DNA of 64,000 bases from Lumbricus rubellus (Eukaryota > Annelida > Clitellata > Crassiclitellata > Lumbricidae): NCBI GenBank assembly GCA_945859605.1, contig OX243817.1:33004424-33068423 (forward strand). The letters are read 5' to 3'. Under the pieces are notes generated by a model that saw nothing but the letters and a program-made list of their open reading frames with translations, made no database searches and was not told the DNA's origin. Made by a program: the position numbers and the translations under genes. Positions 23,001-33,995 of the stretch are shown here, in pieces (positions within the stretch are counted from its first letter, which is position 1; each line of letters begins with the position of its first letter).

Positions 23001-23618
23001 CTGCCAAAATAAGAATCATTTTACCAAAATTAAAATTTAACATGACTAGAAAAATATCTGCTAAGTCAATACATAGTTGGTAAATGGCAGATGATTCCAG
23101 AATGGTTATGCTATCAGAAGAATGAGTTAGATACACGCTAGCCCCCATAAGGTTGACTCAATCTTTCACTACTTAAGGGTGACTGGAAAATAAGCAGTAG
23201 AACAGATGGAGTAAATTGCAGACAGCCATACAGTCAAATTTAACTCCTGTGAAACTTATCATCTGGTACAATTACATTGCAAACTTTTGTGAACTTGTCA
23301 ACCTAAAATATTTGAAACATACGAAAATCATAATTAATATATTTTAATAGACAATCCAATATTTAATAGTGAATTTAAAAACTTACCTATAATGCTTAGA
23401 CTGACAATTCTTATACAAAAAATAGACATTTGATTGCGATAAATGACAGTGCTTAAGTTTTTCTTAGAGACATGAAATAGAATAATTATAACTGTAGACT
23501 GTAAGCTTGATAATACAATGCCTAAACGGAATAGACTTGTAGGTAAAGACATGCTAACAATGTTTAATTTCTATATAATATCCTAATCAATTGGAATTAA
23601 GAAGAGGCAGTAGCACAC

Positions 23619-23702
23619 CCATTTGAATTGCAGCTGGTTTCTGCTCTCTTTCAATGACTTTTAATTGCACTTCTTCAGCCACAGGAGCAATAGGTGACAT
23701 TT
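23619..23702 (-). CDS. TRIM-NHL gene, linker exon 3b (tandem duplicate)
   Basis: The exon is 84 bp, phase 1 at both ends, acceptor TTATTTACACAG, donor G|GTGTGC. It encodes MSPIAPVAEEVQLKVIEREQ then KPAAIQM. It is a diverged copy of the exon at 24395-24478 and joins directly to the NHL exon in frame. Because both copies are symmetric, either, both or neither could be included in the mRNA. No known domain; a short helical linker before the propeller. Confidence 0.65.
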
Positions 23703-24014
23703 CTGTGTAAATAAGCAAGCACATGGACTGGGTTCAAAAAAAATTACAGTCAAAAAATTACAGTAAAGTATAATATTTTAATTAATATATATTATCTATA
23801 TTTTAAAGATATCTACATCCAAATGACAATACACAAGATTTTGCAAAAATGACAATTAGACTATTAGAGTAATAAAAATACTACTCAAAGCTTAAAATAG
23901 TTATTTTTTCATTCTTTCAAGTATTTATATAGTACCTCTTCAAGAAAACTATTTATTGGTGCTCCCAACTCCAGCCCGACAAAAAATAGTTTCCAAGTGC
24001 TTATAGAGAGTGGC

Positions 24015-24280
24015 CTACGGGACAGGCACATCTCAAGAGGAAGGCCACTCCATGATGCTGGGCCAACCACAGAAAAATCTTCAGTGCCTTGGAGCCGGAA
24101 GGCTGTGGGAGTGTGGGTTCAAATCCACCTCAAGCCACTGTGTAGGGACCCTGGGCAAAAGTCCTTCACTCGCAATTGCTCATGCGCTTCGGCGTGAAGC
24201 TCTGAATCAGTGTGTGAGCTGTAGTCGGGAGCGCCTCCGAGTAAAAATCTTGAACGGGTGCAATAAAAGAGTTTGCATAC
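24015..24280 (+). mobile_element. tRNA-derived SINE inside the TRIM-NHL gene
   Basis: Contains B-box GGGTTCAAATCC (about 24,114-24,125) and the body CTGTGTAGGGACCCTGGG, AAAGTCCTTCACTCGC and CTCATGCGCT shared with the SINE at 20,903. It lies in the intron between the two duplicated linker exons, antisense to the gene. Confidence 0.65.
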
Positions 24281-24394
24281 ATAACACAAATCAGACATTA
24301 ACATGAAAACATCAAACATGCCATCACCAATCATAGTTTGTATTCTGTGTCTTAGAAAACCCTAGCTTCTAATTAAAAAGAGGTAGTAGCACAC

Positions 24395-24478
24395 CCATCT
24401 GAATTGAAGCTGGTTCCAGCTCTCTTTCAATGACCTTCGATTGCATTTCTTCAACCACAGGAGCAACAGGTGACATTT
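24395..24478 (-). CDS. TRIM-NHL gene, linker exon 3a (tandem duplicate)
   Basis: The exon is 84 bp, phase 1 to phase 1, with the same acceptor (TTATTTACACAG) and the same GTGTGC donor as its copy at 23619-23702. It encodes MSPVAPVVEEMQSKVIEREL then EPASIQM. The donor is not canonical in its outer positions but is conserved in both copies, which supports it. Confidence 0.65.
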
Positions 24479-24688
24479 CTGTGTAAATAAGCAAGCACAT
24501 GGACTGGGTTCCATAAAAAATTACACAGTCAATTATAATATTTTAATTTACATATATTATCTATATTTTAAAGATATCTACATCTAAGTGACAATATAGA
24601 CAAGATTTTGCAAAAATGAAATGCAGCAAATGCAAATGCTGATGCATATGTAAATTTGCATCCTATGATCCCAAGGATTTAAATTCAC

Positions 24689-24781
24689 CTGAGGGTAAAT
24701 TCGAGATTAATGCATCACTGTTCCTAGCAATCGGTTCTGTCATCAATGTTTCAGTATTGGTAGTCACTGGTTTCAGTTCCT
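24689..24781 (-). CDS. TRIM-NHL gene, linker exon 2
   Basis: The exon is 93 bp, phase 1 at both ends: acceptor TTCTATTAACAG, donor CAG|GTGAAT. It encodes ELKPVTTNTETLMTEPIARN then SDALISNLPS, a polar linker with no recognised domain. The phases match the first coding exon upstream and the duplicated linker exons downstream. Confidence 0.6.
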
Positions 24782-25236
24782 CTGTTAATAGAACATTGAA
24801 ACATGACATTTAAAAAATTTATCAGACAATGCAAATATTGAAGCTATAAATTAAAAATTAATGTAACAGACTGAATTAAACTAGTACAGTAAAATATTAC
24901 TAGATATAATGAAAAATAGAAATACAAACTTAAATGTCACCAGCAACAATGTAAACACTTCATCTGCTATTTACTACAGTGTATGGTTAACATAAGCTCA
25001 GGTCTGACAACAGCACAACCTTTTTATTGTTAACTACAGATCTTCCTCTGGCAGCTGACTATCCATGCCTCACATCTCAGATTCACACTTCTGTGTGACC
25101 TTGTGACTATCACAAAAAATATTTAATGATAATAATAAAACGTGTATAATACTGCCACTTAAATTATGCATAACAGATCACATGATTCTACAAAGACTTT
25201 CAAGCCAACCATAATGAACACAACCTCTGATTTCAC

Positions 25237-26308
25237 CAACAATGTTTCTCATCGGCAAAAGTTGCTCCTCTGCCTGAGATGTATCCAGTATTACAGTGGC
25301 CGAATAAAGGTCTTTTAGGTCACAGGCATCATACAGTTTCTGTATCTGAACAGCCTTTTTGTTTAAGACAGCTCCCTCATTGCAGATTTCAAGCGATGAA
25401 GTCTTAAGCGACATAGCGCTGCAGCTTTTCTCAAAGCTTTCTGTCAACCCCAGACATGTTTCTAGTTCGTTGATATGTGTATCGATTTCATAAATTCGTT
25501 TGGTTTTCATCAGAACAAGTTGCGATAGGAGGCATCCTACATGGCCGTCAATCAGCTCCTTCAGTTTTCTGCCCTTCTCAATAACCTCAGCTTCGACATC
25601 AACAAATCCCTTCAGACAATCAATCTTTATTGTGTCCAATTGTTCTTTTCTTGCTGAACCGATCTTTGAATGTGAGGCAAGCATTTCAAGATCAGTGATG
25701 ACTTGCTTCTTAGAAGTCTCAATCACTTCATCGACGGGCTTGCATGTGTGCATTGCGTGAGTCTGCTTACAGCATTCATCACAAACGATGAGCTTGCATT
25801 CAAAGCAGTAGACACTCAACTGGTGGTGATCGTGTACAGAACAACAATCAACGGAAGACGTCGGTTCTTTAACTTCACTGAGTTTCAGAATAGTTACGTG
25901 ATGTTTCCTTGACACCTTCTGCTTTCTGTGATGTTCGCTGCATGTCCTGCAAAGTTTCTGCTTGCATTCACTGCAGTACATTTTGGCCGCATTAATGCGA
26001 AAGTCTTTCCCTCCACTTTTAACAAGACATACATCACACTGTGTGCCGCTCTTCTTCGCAGCTTTCATCTCTTCTACCAAGTCTTCTATGAACAAGCTCC
26101 TCTGGAGATCTGCCATGCCCCCAGGTGGAATTGTGAACTCTTTTGCACAGCAATGACAAGCCATTCTGTCGCCAGGTCCTTTCGTCGTTTGCGATGCTGC
26201 TTGCTGTAAACATCGGAGGCAGAAATTATGAATGCACGGCAGCATTCGAGGTTCTGAGAACAGTTCCTTACAAATTGAACATTGTGCGACGTCTTCAGCT
26301 GTATCCAT
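25237..26308 (-). CDS. TRIM-NHL gene, first coding exon: RING, two B-boxes, coiled coil
   Basis: The ATG at 26306-26308 opens 357 codons plus one base to a GTGAAA donor (phase 1). Residues 10-54 form a C3HC4 RING (CSIC, then CIHNFCLRC, then CHCC), which recruits E2 enzymes for ubiquitin transfer. B-box 1 is at about 90-140 (CDVC, CSEC, CRTCSEHH), B-box 2 at about 155-195 (CSVHDHHQLSVYCFEC, CDECCKQTHAMHTC), and a long helical coiled coil follows (about 195-330). With the linker and NHL exons the coding length is 2,154 nt, 717 residues if both duplicated linkers are used and 689 with one, normal for TRIM-NHL proteins. Families of this type are expanded in several marine invertebrates; an E3 ligase in development or antiviral defence is plausible, but the target is unknown. 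Confidence 0.9.
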
Positions 26309-26372
26309 TGTCAGTTTCTATAGTATATCTGTATGAGGGATTCCATGTCCAGTCAAAACTGCAGCTTCGTTT
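26309..26372 (-). other. TRIM-NHL gene, 5' UTR part of the first coding exon
   Basis: Starts after the acceptor ATTATTATTACAG (26373-26375) and leads directly to the ATG. Confidence 0.55.
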
Positions 26373-26440
26373 CTGTAATAATAATGTGACAGGTAAAAGC
26401 AAACAGGTACATACAGTCATACATGACTGTATACGCTTAC

Positions 26441-26520
26441 CTTTCATATTCAGTAAGCACTGTCTTGTAGCATGGGCACACTACACTGGGCAGTCATCAT
26501 GGCCTCAAGATTCTATGGGC
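26441..26520 (-). other. TRIM-NHL gene, probable non-coding first exon
   Basis: A strong donor (AAAG|GTAAGC, exon end at 26,441) on the minus strand pairs with the acceptor at 26,373-26,375, leaving a 68-bp intron in the 5' UTR. The upstream (right-hand) limit of this exon and the promoter are not defined. Confidence 0.4.
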
Positions 26521-26529
26521 CCAACTCAC

Positions 26530-27372
26530 GATGCCTAACCTGACCCAAGGCATTAAAAGGTGCTTAAAAGCGCCAAGATGGCTAATCAGTTTAAAAGCAC
26601 AGCTAGGTTTATTCACTTTTGAACTTCAATTTTCTATTTACTGCATATTTTCTGCATATTTTCCCTCGTTTATAATTGTTAAAATAACTTTCTTTTATTT
26701 GCATCTCACATTGTTTACTTACTTATTCGCGCACTGCATCATGGGATACGAGATAGGTCGCAGCGTTCTATTTTAGTGATTTGGGGGCGGCCATACAAAT
26801 TACAGGGACAGGACCGTAGTCTTCACGATTACCACTAATAGAGCCATTAATTTTGGTCACTATTCATTTCCTAGATTGTCTTTAATGCTTTTTATGGGCG
26901 GCTATGTCTATGATATAAAATATCCCTTCACTTTTCTCTCAAAAAATAACATTTCAACAAGCCGCACCTAAAAACCGCGACGCCAGTGTGTATTTTCCTC
27001 ATCACATCAAGGTCTTTTGATACATAAATTTTTATAATCCAACTATAACTGGATACAAAAACAGTGTGAACAAACCTTACAGGAGGCGATGCTGATTCTA
27101 TTATTAGCTATGATGTAATCATTATAATTAAACTCTGGTCTATTAATATCGATGGTCTATTTCCGTGCATCTCATTTATATTCGGGTTCATGCAATAGGC
27201 CTTGGCCGCCATCCGGCAATATAGGCAAAATTCTCAACGATAGATGGCGCCCCGCTTAAAATTCAGTTTCTAACGCTAAGCGGGATGAGAAGGTCGAAAT
27301 GGGAGCGGCGTCAGGCGTGGCGGAGGACGAAAAACCTGCATTTCCCGGGAAACGCCGGGTAATTCAGCTAGT
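26530..27372. mobile_element. Repeat-rich stretch ending in a candidate Helitron 3' terminus
   Basis: At 27,344-27,359 CCCGGGAAACGCCGGG folds into a 5-bp GC hairpin. Eight nt later CTAG (27,368-27,371) is followed by T, the usual 3' end of Helitrons (hairpin, then CTRR, inserted before T). No Rep/helicase frame is present and the 5' TC end was not located, so the extent given is only an upper limit. Confidence 0.3.
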
Positions 27373-27464
27373 ACAATAATTATAATATACAATACAATTA
27401 GTCATTAATATCGCGCTTTAACGAAACAAGTCTTGCACAAGGGCGCGCTTCATTGCAGATCTAG

Positions 27465-27790
27465 TTATAGGCTAATGCAATGAAAACAACTGAGTTTTTA
27501 ACCTTGATTTTAAAATATGCTAGGCCTATAGATGAGCACTGTCGAATGGAGGTTGGAAGATTGTTTAATTCTTTAGGTCCTGAGACTGAGAAGCAGCGCT
27601 TCCGGTTTGTGCGAAGTGTAGGCCTAGCAAAATCACTTCGCGAGGACGAACGAAATCCTCTGGACTTGGAGGCGGAACATGGCGTGACCAATGGAGAGAT
27701 TCCGTAGTCACGCAGTGGATATAATGAAACATCAGGAGGGAAATTTTGAAAGCAATACGAGCACGGATGGGAAACCAGGGTCATTGTGTC
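27465..27790 (-). mobile_element. LINE fragment, C-terminal end of reverse transcriptase
   Basis: A 107-codon frame on the minus strand contains RPTLRTNRKRCFSVSGPKEL then NNLPTSIRQCSSIGLAYFKI, the conserved C-terminal tail of CR1/L2-like LINE proteins. All upstream domains are absent. The copy is diverged and not functional. Confidence 0.6.
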
Positions 27791-28306
27791 GGCCTACTCG
27801 ATTCATAGGCTAGCCTACAGGTTCTTGCAATTTTGTAACCGATTAAAGCTAAAAGTTTTGCCCGACGGCGACGGGGGGCGCGTGTTTAAGCCTTGTGGGT
27901 AGCCTAATGGTAAACGCTATGGCACGAATAGCGCATGGATGCAGGATCGCATCCCGCTGCCCTCCAAAGAGTTACCGTAGGCCTAACTCGAAATTCATTT
28001 AGGCAGATGGCGTTAGTAAACTGAGCAGTAGGATGCGATGAACGCCTTGCATGGCTGCCGTTAAAGTCGTCTCTTTTAATAACTAGGCCTAGGCTACATG
28101 TAGGGCCTAGGCCTATAATCATCCGTTCATAGGTCCTACTGTGAATTGTAATCATTATGATTGCGTTGTGTCAGTTTGAAATTACATTGTAAGTACAATG
28201 TAAGTAGCCTAATTCTCGTTTGTTCAATAATCAGGTTGGCACTGCAACCAGTTACAGTAAACAGTTGTGCAGTATCGGCATAGGCCTAATTATAAGCTAC
28301 ACTGTG
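27791..28306. other. Intergenic, nothing firm
   Basis: A stretch at about 27,895-27,975 (GTAGCCTAATGGTAAACGCT...GATCGCATCCCGC) looks faintly tRNA-like but has no convincing B-box or cloverleaf. Confidence 0.3.
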
Positions 28307-28723
28307 CAGTGGTTCTCAAAGTGGTGGTCCGCGGACCGGCACCGGTCCGATCACCGGTCCGTGAAAAAGTCTGAGAGTGAAAAATAAATGATAATTATTA
28401 ATTGATATATTATTTAAAATTGTGAAATTATTCGAATTGTTGCTAAAAATTTATTCAAAATTCTGTCTCAAACTTTAAAAATACATTAGGCTACCAGTGC
28501 CTTATTTTAAGTTGCCAAATAGCTGTAGGCTAGACCTACAAACAATTTTTATTAATTGAAAAATCCCTAATTATAAATAACCCTACAATTAGTTTTTTTT
28601 ATAATGCAGTTAGATTTTGTTTGTGCTTGCCATTAAAGTTAGGCCTAGTGGTCCACGTCGTTCCACGAACTTCCCAAATAAATTATTGCCGGTCCGCGGC
28701 CTGCAGAATTTTGAGAACCACTG
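28307..28723. mobile_element. hAT MITE (Charlie/MER5-type termini)
   Basis: It begins CAGTGGTTCTCAAAGTGG and ends TTTTGAGAACCACTG, the classic hAT terminal inverted repeat. The flanks AGCTACAC (4 bp outside the left end) and AGCTACAG (adjoining the right end) match at 7 of 8 positions, a likely 8-bp target duplication with slight drift at the left. GGTCCGCGG motifs near both ends extend the inverted repeat. There is no transposase. Confidence 0.75.
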
Positions 28724-30464
28724 AGCTACAGAACATGAAAGAAAGAATGATTGTTTGACAAGAAAACTAGCATTGTTATGAATGCTTCTATAGCATACGG
28801 ATCATAAAGAACTGGTGCATGTCTATAGGGCCTTAAACTAATTTTGTACAAAGCCGTTTAGGTCTAAACGAAGATTTTTTATTATCATTATTATAAAAAT
28901 TAAGAAACTCTAGACTATCAGTCTGGCCTCAATGTTAGTCATGATATCAGACAGCAGGCATAGGCTGCATTAGCCTACATGAGAATTGTGGAAAAATAAC
29001 TGAGGGGTCAGTCTTGAATCCGCGTGGAGTTGGGAATCACCACACGCGCAGGGAAGGCTTTAGGCTTAGGCTACTATGGGGTCGTAAGAAAGACTAGAGC
29101 TGAACCCTACAACCCCCGGAAATTCTCACTCTGAAATTAGCAAGCTAACGTTTTGGAATCGTGTTACACATGACTGGATACCCGCTAGTATTAGGCCTAT
29201 ATAGTCTTACTATATAGGCCCTAATATGTATAATTTGCATAGTTTAAACTTGTTGACCGTAGGCTATAATATTATAGGCTATATATGCGCAGGGTGAGAA
29301 TTGCTGGAGGGCTATGGGGTTTCAACCTTCCAGTCTTTCTTAGAGTTCTATAGTAAGGTATGTTTTTCACGGTTCCACGACAACTTGTTCACCGACAGCT
29401 GGTTCAACGACAACTGGTTCACGGACAATCCAACTCCAATTTAAGCAAGACTTTTTCATCCTGCTCCGATTCACGCGTTACATTTTCATCAATCCAGATC
29501 CAATTTAAGCAAGAATATAGTTGCCGTGACACCGCTTTTACACCCCAATTCCATGTGGATCATAGTCCAACCCCACTCCCTTCATTTTCCCACAATTCTC
29601 ACACTACCTATGCATCCGCTATGTTATATATACATATTTGTTAAGTGAGAAAAACAGGTTGACAAGATCGCAACTCAGTCAGCCTTATGTAGTCACTTAC
29701 ATACATGTAGGTCTAGTGGTCACTTCATGTAGACCATAGATTTCACAGTTTACAATCTCTGACTGTGTCACCCAACTGTAGTCAGTCATGATACATGATA
29801 TAATTTAAGTCTGGCTATCTGAGGAAGTCGAGAACATCCTGCAATGGACCTGCATGCATATTGCATAACTACAACATCGAGATTTGAAAGTGTAGCCTAA
29901 TGGCCGGGCCACTTGCAGATGATTATAGGTCCTATAGTGAAATTCCCATGTCTTCATCGTTCTATAGTAGCAGTTTAAGCTTACACTAGCTGTGACTGAA
30001 ACTCTGAAAGGAACGGTTTTCTTGCGTACTCACCTCTGATGGCCGACTGTAGTAGACTGTAGGCCTATTAATATTTTAGTGTGCTCATAAAAGTTGGTTT
30101 AATGTGTTTTTAATTGTTATAATAATGGAGACAAAATATCGTAGGCTAATCGAGGTCGTTGCAGCGAGTCATAAGCCAGTCAATTTAGAAATTGTCTGAG
30201 GGCAAGCATAATTAGGGAACCCCTACGCCCATCTTCAGTGACCGTCGAGTAGCACATTTTATGAAGACACGTAGGCCTGGACCCTAAATAATTACTTCTG
30301 AAGGACCGCCTGCGTTGTTTACCTATTCAGACTACTCTATGAAACTGTTTACACTACACAGATCACTTTAGCCACCATATTTCAACACTATGCTATGCTA
30401 TAAAATCACACGTTTACAGTGAACTTTTTTTATTGTCTGGAACACAGTTCTGATGAAATATTAT
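28724..30464. other. Intergenic, no gene recognised
   Basis: The frame at 29,360-29,644 begins with a short imperfect repeat (GACAGCTGGTTCAACGACAA) and has no recognisable domain. Around 29,300-29,350 there is similarity to 7,668-7,735. The rest is AT-rich. Confidence 0.4.
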
Positions 30465-30540
30465 CAGGGGCGGATCCAGGATTTCTGGTTAGGGGGGGCG
30501 TAAAAACTACCAATCCAAATCCGTAAATATATAATTATAT

Positions 30541-31254
30541 GAGTGGCGGCGCCAGGATCTCAGGTTGGGGGGCTGAAGCCAACTAGGCCTATAGCAAAAA
30601 TTTTATGGAGCGCCGAAGGCGCGAAGCTGCGAGTGCCGAAGGCACGAAGCCCATACCGACTAGGGGGTCTGGGGGAGCGTCGTAAGCTCCCCCAGCGGGT
30701 TCTGGGGCGGAGCCCCACCCACCAACGCATTTTTTTTAGCTCTGTTGACCTCAACTAGAGCCATTTTTAGGCTCTTTTTTGCCAGCTATTTCTGAACGAT
30801 AAAATCACGAAAACTCAAATAAGAAGTCGTTTTGCAGAGTCGCAGACTAGTGTTAAGTGGCAGAGAGAGTCGATGTCCGGTAGTCGAGTCCAGTCGCAAT
30901 TGATGTCTCACATGTGAGTCGATGTATGACCGTCCGCCGCAGTTGAGGTCCGAAAATAAGATAATAATAATAACTTTTAAGCCGATACATGGACATTCAT
31001 TGTTTTTTGCTTTGGGATGAGGCTGAGTCACATTTAGGGGCTTAACCCCATGACCACTCCCCTGGTGCCGCCAATGGCATAAGCATCTACACTATAATAA
31101 TAATTTTTATGGTTGATTTCGTTGCCGTTGGTCATTGTCTAGTTTCCTTATTACGAAGTATAAGCCGTTTTAGACATTTTCAGCTTTTTTGGGAGGAGGA
31201 TGAGACACGTTTAGGGGGGCTTAGCCCCCTAGCCCTCTCCTGTCGCCGCCACTG
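30541..31254. mobile_element. Nested element(s) with GTGGCGGCG termini
   Basis: The left end AGTGGCGGCGCCAGGA and right end TCCTGTCGCCGCCACT are inverted repeats lying inside the hAT element. A second right-end-like sequence (CCCCTGGTGCCGCCAATGG) at about 31,058-31,076 suggests either two overlapping copies or an internal duplication of the right end. CTCCCCCAG/CGCCGAAGGCGCGAAG palindromes lie near the left end. No coding capacity. Confidence 0.55.
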
Positions 31255-31459
31255 ATATGTATGAAATTAGATCATACAAAAATATAATGATCCTTTTAAT
31301 AGTAATTTATGTCGTGGAACTTTAAACAAATATGATAGTTTCTCATATAAAACCACTGGTGTCCACTGAAGGTTAACAGTGAAACGATTATAAATCAGTT
31401 ATCGGTTTTGATCATGCAACCCTTGACCCAAAAAAAATAATAAAGTGTCACATGCCAGT

Positions 31460-31759
31460 TGGTTAACAGTGTCATTCTCCTTGGATGCTTTCTGGCGTAG
31501 ACATTGAGATTGTCATCAATGTCTAACTTGATGTCCTTGTGGACAAACAATAAAATGAGTCCTCGTTCATTGTACTTTGGAAATACAACTTCACAAATCG
31601 CAGACTAGAATTTGCTCGCTCAACACTGCAAGCCGTGACAGAAGTGAGCAGCAAAATGTGAACTATTGTGGTAATATTTGGATACATAATACAACGGGAG
31701 CGGCTGTCAGCGAGGATGTCCGACAGGGTGCTTGGTGTGCTGTTAGCGTTTCTCCACAT
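31460..31759 (-). pseudogene. hAT transposase C-terminal fragment (frameshifted)
   Basis: See the enclosing hAT element: the dimerisation motif is recognisable, the frame is broken near 31,565 and the RNase H-like catalytic region is absent. Confidence 0.6.
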
Positions 31760-32049
31760 CTGCTGCCAAAGCTTTAACTCTTGATGAAAAGAATTCGGAG
31801 AAGGCAGCTCATCATGATAGTAGGCTAATGAAGTATACCATCAGCAGTGAGTGCGTCGATGTTTTAAACATTAGATGCATGGAATGAGACTTACATGTAG
31901 AACACGAATTGCTTGCTTTGCAAGATCTCCAAATCGTAGGCTAAATTGCAATTATTTTAGTTTTATGTCAGTTTAGCTTTAGGCTAGAACATTTCTGCAG
32001 GTTTAGGGGGGGCGTACGCCGGCTCCGCCCCCCCCTGAATCCGCGCCTG

Positions 32050-32787
32050 ATTATACGCAAGCTTAATTTTCGATTAATCTTCAGTTACTGTAGGCCTAGT
32101 CCTATTTCGTATTAGGTAAGTTCATACATGTAGCCTATAGCTGTCAATGGACTTATAATGATTACGATTGAGCTTTCTAATTATTATAATATTTGCTGGA
32201 TTGACAGGTTATCCGTAATCGCTTAAAGCGCTTTTTGGTTGAGCCGTTTGATGCCGTATTTATTAACATGCCTCAAGAAGTCAAAAGCTGGAGTCACATT
32301 CCCAACTCCCTATTATAGGGCACCAGAGCTGTGCTCCAGGGTATAGGCCTACGCGGGTATACAGCGTATACTCAGTGTACTCACCACCGAGAAATAATGA
32401 CAGCGTGTACCCACCTCTAAAAGGAGGGTAGGCCCTATAGCCTACACGCGGGTAAGCTTATACAGCGTATAGACCTACTCACCCGACTGTTAGTCAGTCA
32501 TGATATAATTTATATCTGGCTATTTTGAGGAAGTCGAGAACATCCTACATGCATGCATAATTGCATATTGCATAACTACAACACTTCCACATCGCAAAGA
32601 CCAAGTGAGCATATGCAGAGGAAAATCGAGATTTTAGAAGAAAAACTCATGAAATTAGAGCGTTTTACGCCGTGATGAATGTTTTTTGGGCGAAAAATCC
32701 TAGATTAACAAAGGTTTTTGGGCCCATTTTCGGCGGCAGCGTGTAGGCCCTAGCCTACTCACTTGAAAATTCAGAATACACCCCTGT
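32050..32787. other. Intergenic, nothing recognised
   Basis: Contains a short repeated motif around CGCGGGTATACAGCGTATA and CACGCGGGTAAGCTTATACAGC (about 32,350 and 32,450). No coding sequence. Confidence 0.35.
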
Positions 32788-33995
32788 ATGCATGGGCCTA
32801 CTCCCATCCTCTCATCACCCACGCGAGACCTACATAGAATCAATTACAGAATATGGCTGACTAACTGTCATTCCGTTGTCATGGCTACTTCCTCACATCG
32901 CCTCGCGTCTACTTTAAACCTAGGAAATATGGTCCATCTCTACTTTCTTCATCTCTACTTTCTTCTTCTCTTCTCAGACGTTATTTATATTCAATCCCTG
33001 GCCAGTTTCAACATCTCACATCAACCTTCAAGGTTCGGCCATGTCACTGATTATAATTATGCGGGATGTCTTGCATTAGCCCCATTTCCCACAGATGATC
33101 CCACTTACCGGACCTCTTCCTTGGTTTGGCGCTGTCTCGCGGGTGTGCCATGGCCTCTTTATTTGCTGGAACTTTGCTGCTTCACCATATGCGCTAGCGC
33201 CGTGGCTCTCTCCGCTCTTCTAAACTGGCTTCTTCTTCCCCGTCGCGCACTTCTGTTATGCAGCCCCGTCGCGCACTTCTGTTATGCAGCCCCGTCGCGC
33301 ACTTCTGTTATGCAGCCCCGTCGCGCACTTCTGTTATGCAGCCCCGTCGCGCACTTCTGTTATGCAGCCCCGTCGCGCACTTCTGTTATGCAGCCCCGTC
33401 GCGCACTTCTGTTATGCAGCCCCGTCGCGCACTTCTGTTATGCAGCCCCGTCGCGCACTTCTGTTATGCAGCCCCGTCGCGCACTTCTGTTATGCAGCCC
33501 CGTCGCGCACTTCTGTTATGCAGCCGCGTCGCGCACTTCTGTTATGCAGCCCCGTCGCGCACTTCTGTTATGCAGCCCCGTCGCGCACTTCTGTTATGCA
33601 GCCCCGTCGCGCACTTCTGTTATGCAGCCCCGTGCCTCTACTGCTGCTGGCCCCGCAATCTGGAATGGACCTCCTGCTGAACTACGTTTAATGCCTAGAA
33701 CCCTTGAAACCATGTTCTACTCTGCATGTTCTCTTTACCCGGGGTTGGATCGAAAGCACTTCTGAGTAGATGGTCATGCACTTCTATTAGGCATAATTAT
33801 GCAGCGCCATGCTTTTTCTGTCGTTGGCCCTGCAATTTGGAATGGGCTTCCTGTGGAACTATAATAATACGTGTAATGCCTAGAACCCACCAGACCACGC
33901 TCTACTCTAGGCTACTCTTAAGAGTGTTATCTTTAGCCGGGGTTTGGGTCGGGAGCGCTTCTGAGTGGACGGTCTTGAATGGTAGCGATATAAAT
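32788..33995 (+). mobile_element. Degenerate LINE 3' end(s), carrying a minisatellite
   Basis: After the minisatellite the frame reads AAGPAIWNGPPAELRLMPRT, the conserved RT tail motif of CR1/L2-like LINEs. A second, more decayed copy of the same region follows at about 33,770-33,995 (GGCCCTGCAATTTGGAATGG), ending GAGCGCTTCTGAGTGGACGG. Upstream (32,788-33,235) is an open but unrecognised frame. Two partial LINE ends therefore lie head to tail. Confidence 0.5.
33241..33630 (+). repeat. 26-bp minisatellite, 15 exact-length copies
   Basis: The unit begins CGTCGCGCACTTCTGTTATG and ends CAGCCC. The array is exactly 390 bp with one visible substitution (CAGCCG near 33,525). Since 26 is not a multiple of 3 and the unit has no stop, all three forward frames are open and encode the same 26-residue repeat in shifted register. 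Not a CRISPR: there are no spacers. Confidence 0.95.

Larger units (their letters stand above)
30465..32049 (-). mobile_element. Decayed hAT transposon with a nested insertion
   Basis: It begins CAGGGGCGGATCCAGG and ends CCTGAATCCGCGCCTG, imperfect inverted repeats, with ATTAT touching both outer ends. The minus strand at about 31,460-31,759 encodes the hAT C-terminal dimerisation region (YPNITTIVHILLLTSVTACS, then VERANSSLRFVKLYF). The frame then shifts near 31,565 and continues as FVHKDIKLDIDDNLNVYARK in another frame. The catalytic N-terminal part is missing, so this is an internally deleted, dead copy. Confidence 0.7.

Noticed and set aside
23001..23148. N-terminal extension of the NHL frame as a stand-alone protein start
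   Set aside because: The sequence is hydrophobic and intron-like, and a strong acceptor at 23,001-23,002 fits the phase of all upstream exons.
33241..33630. CRISPR-like regular repeat
   Set aside because: Head-to-tail 26-bp units with no spacers in a eukaryotic LINE remnant: a minisatellite.
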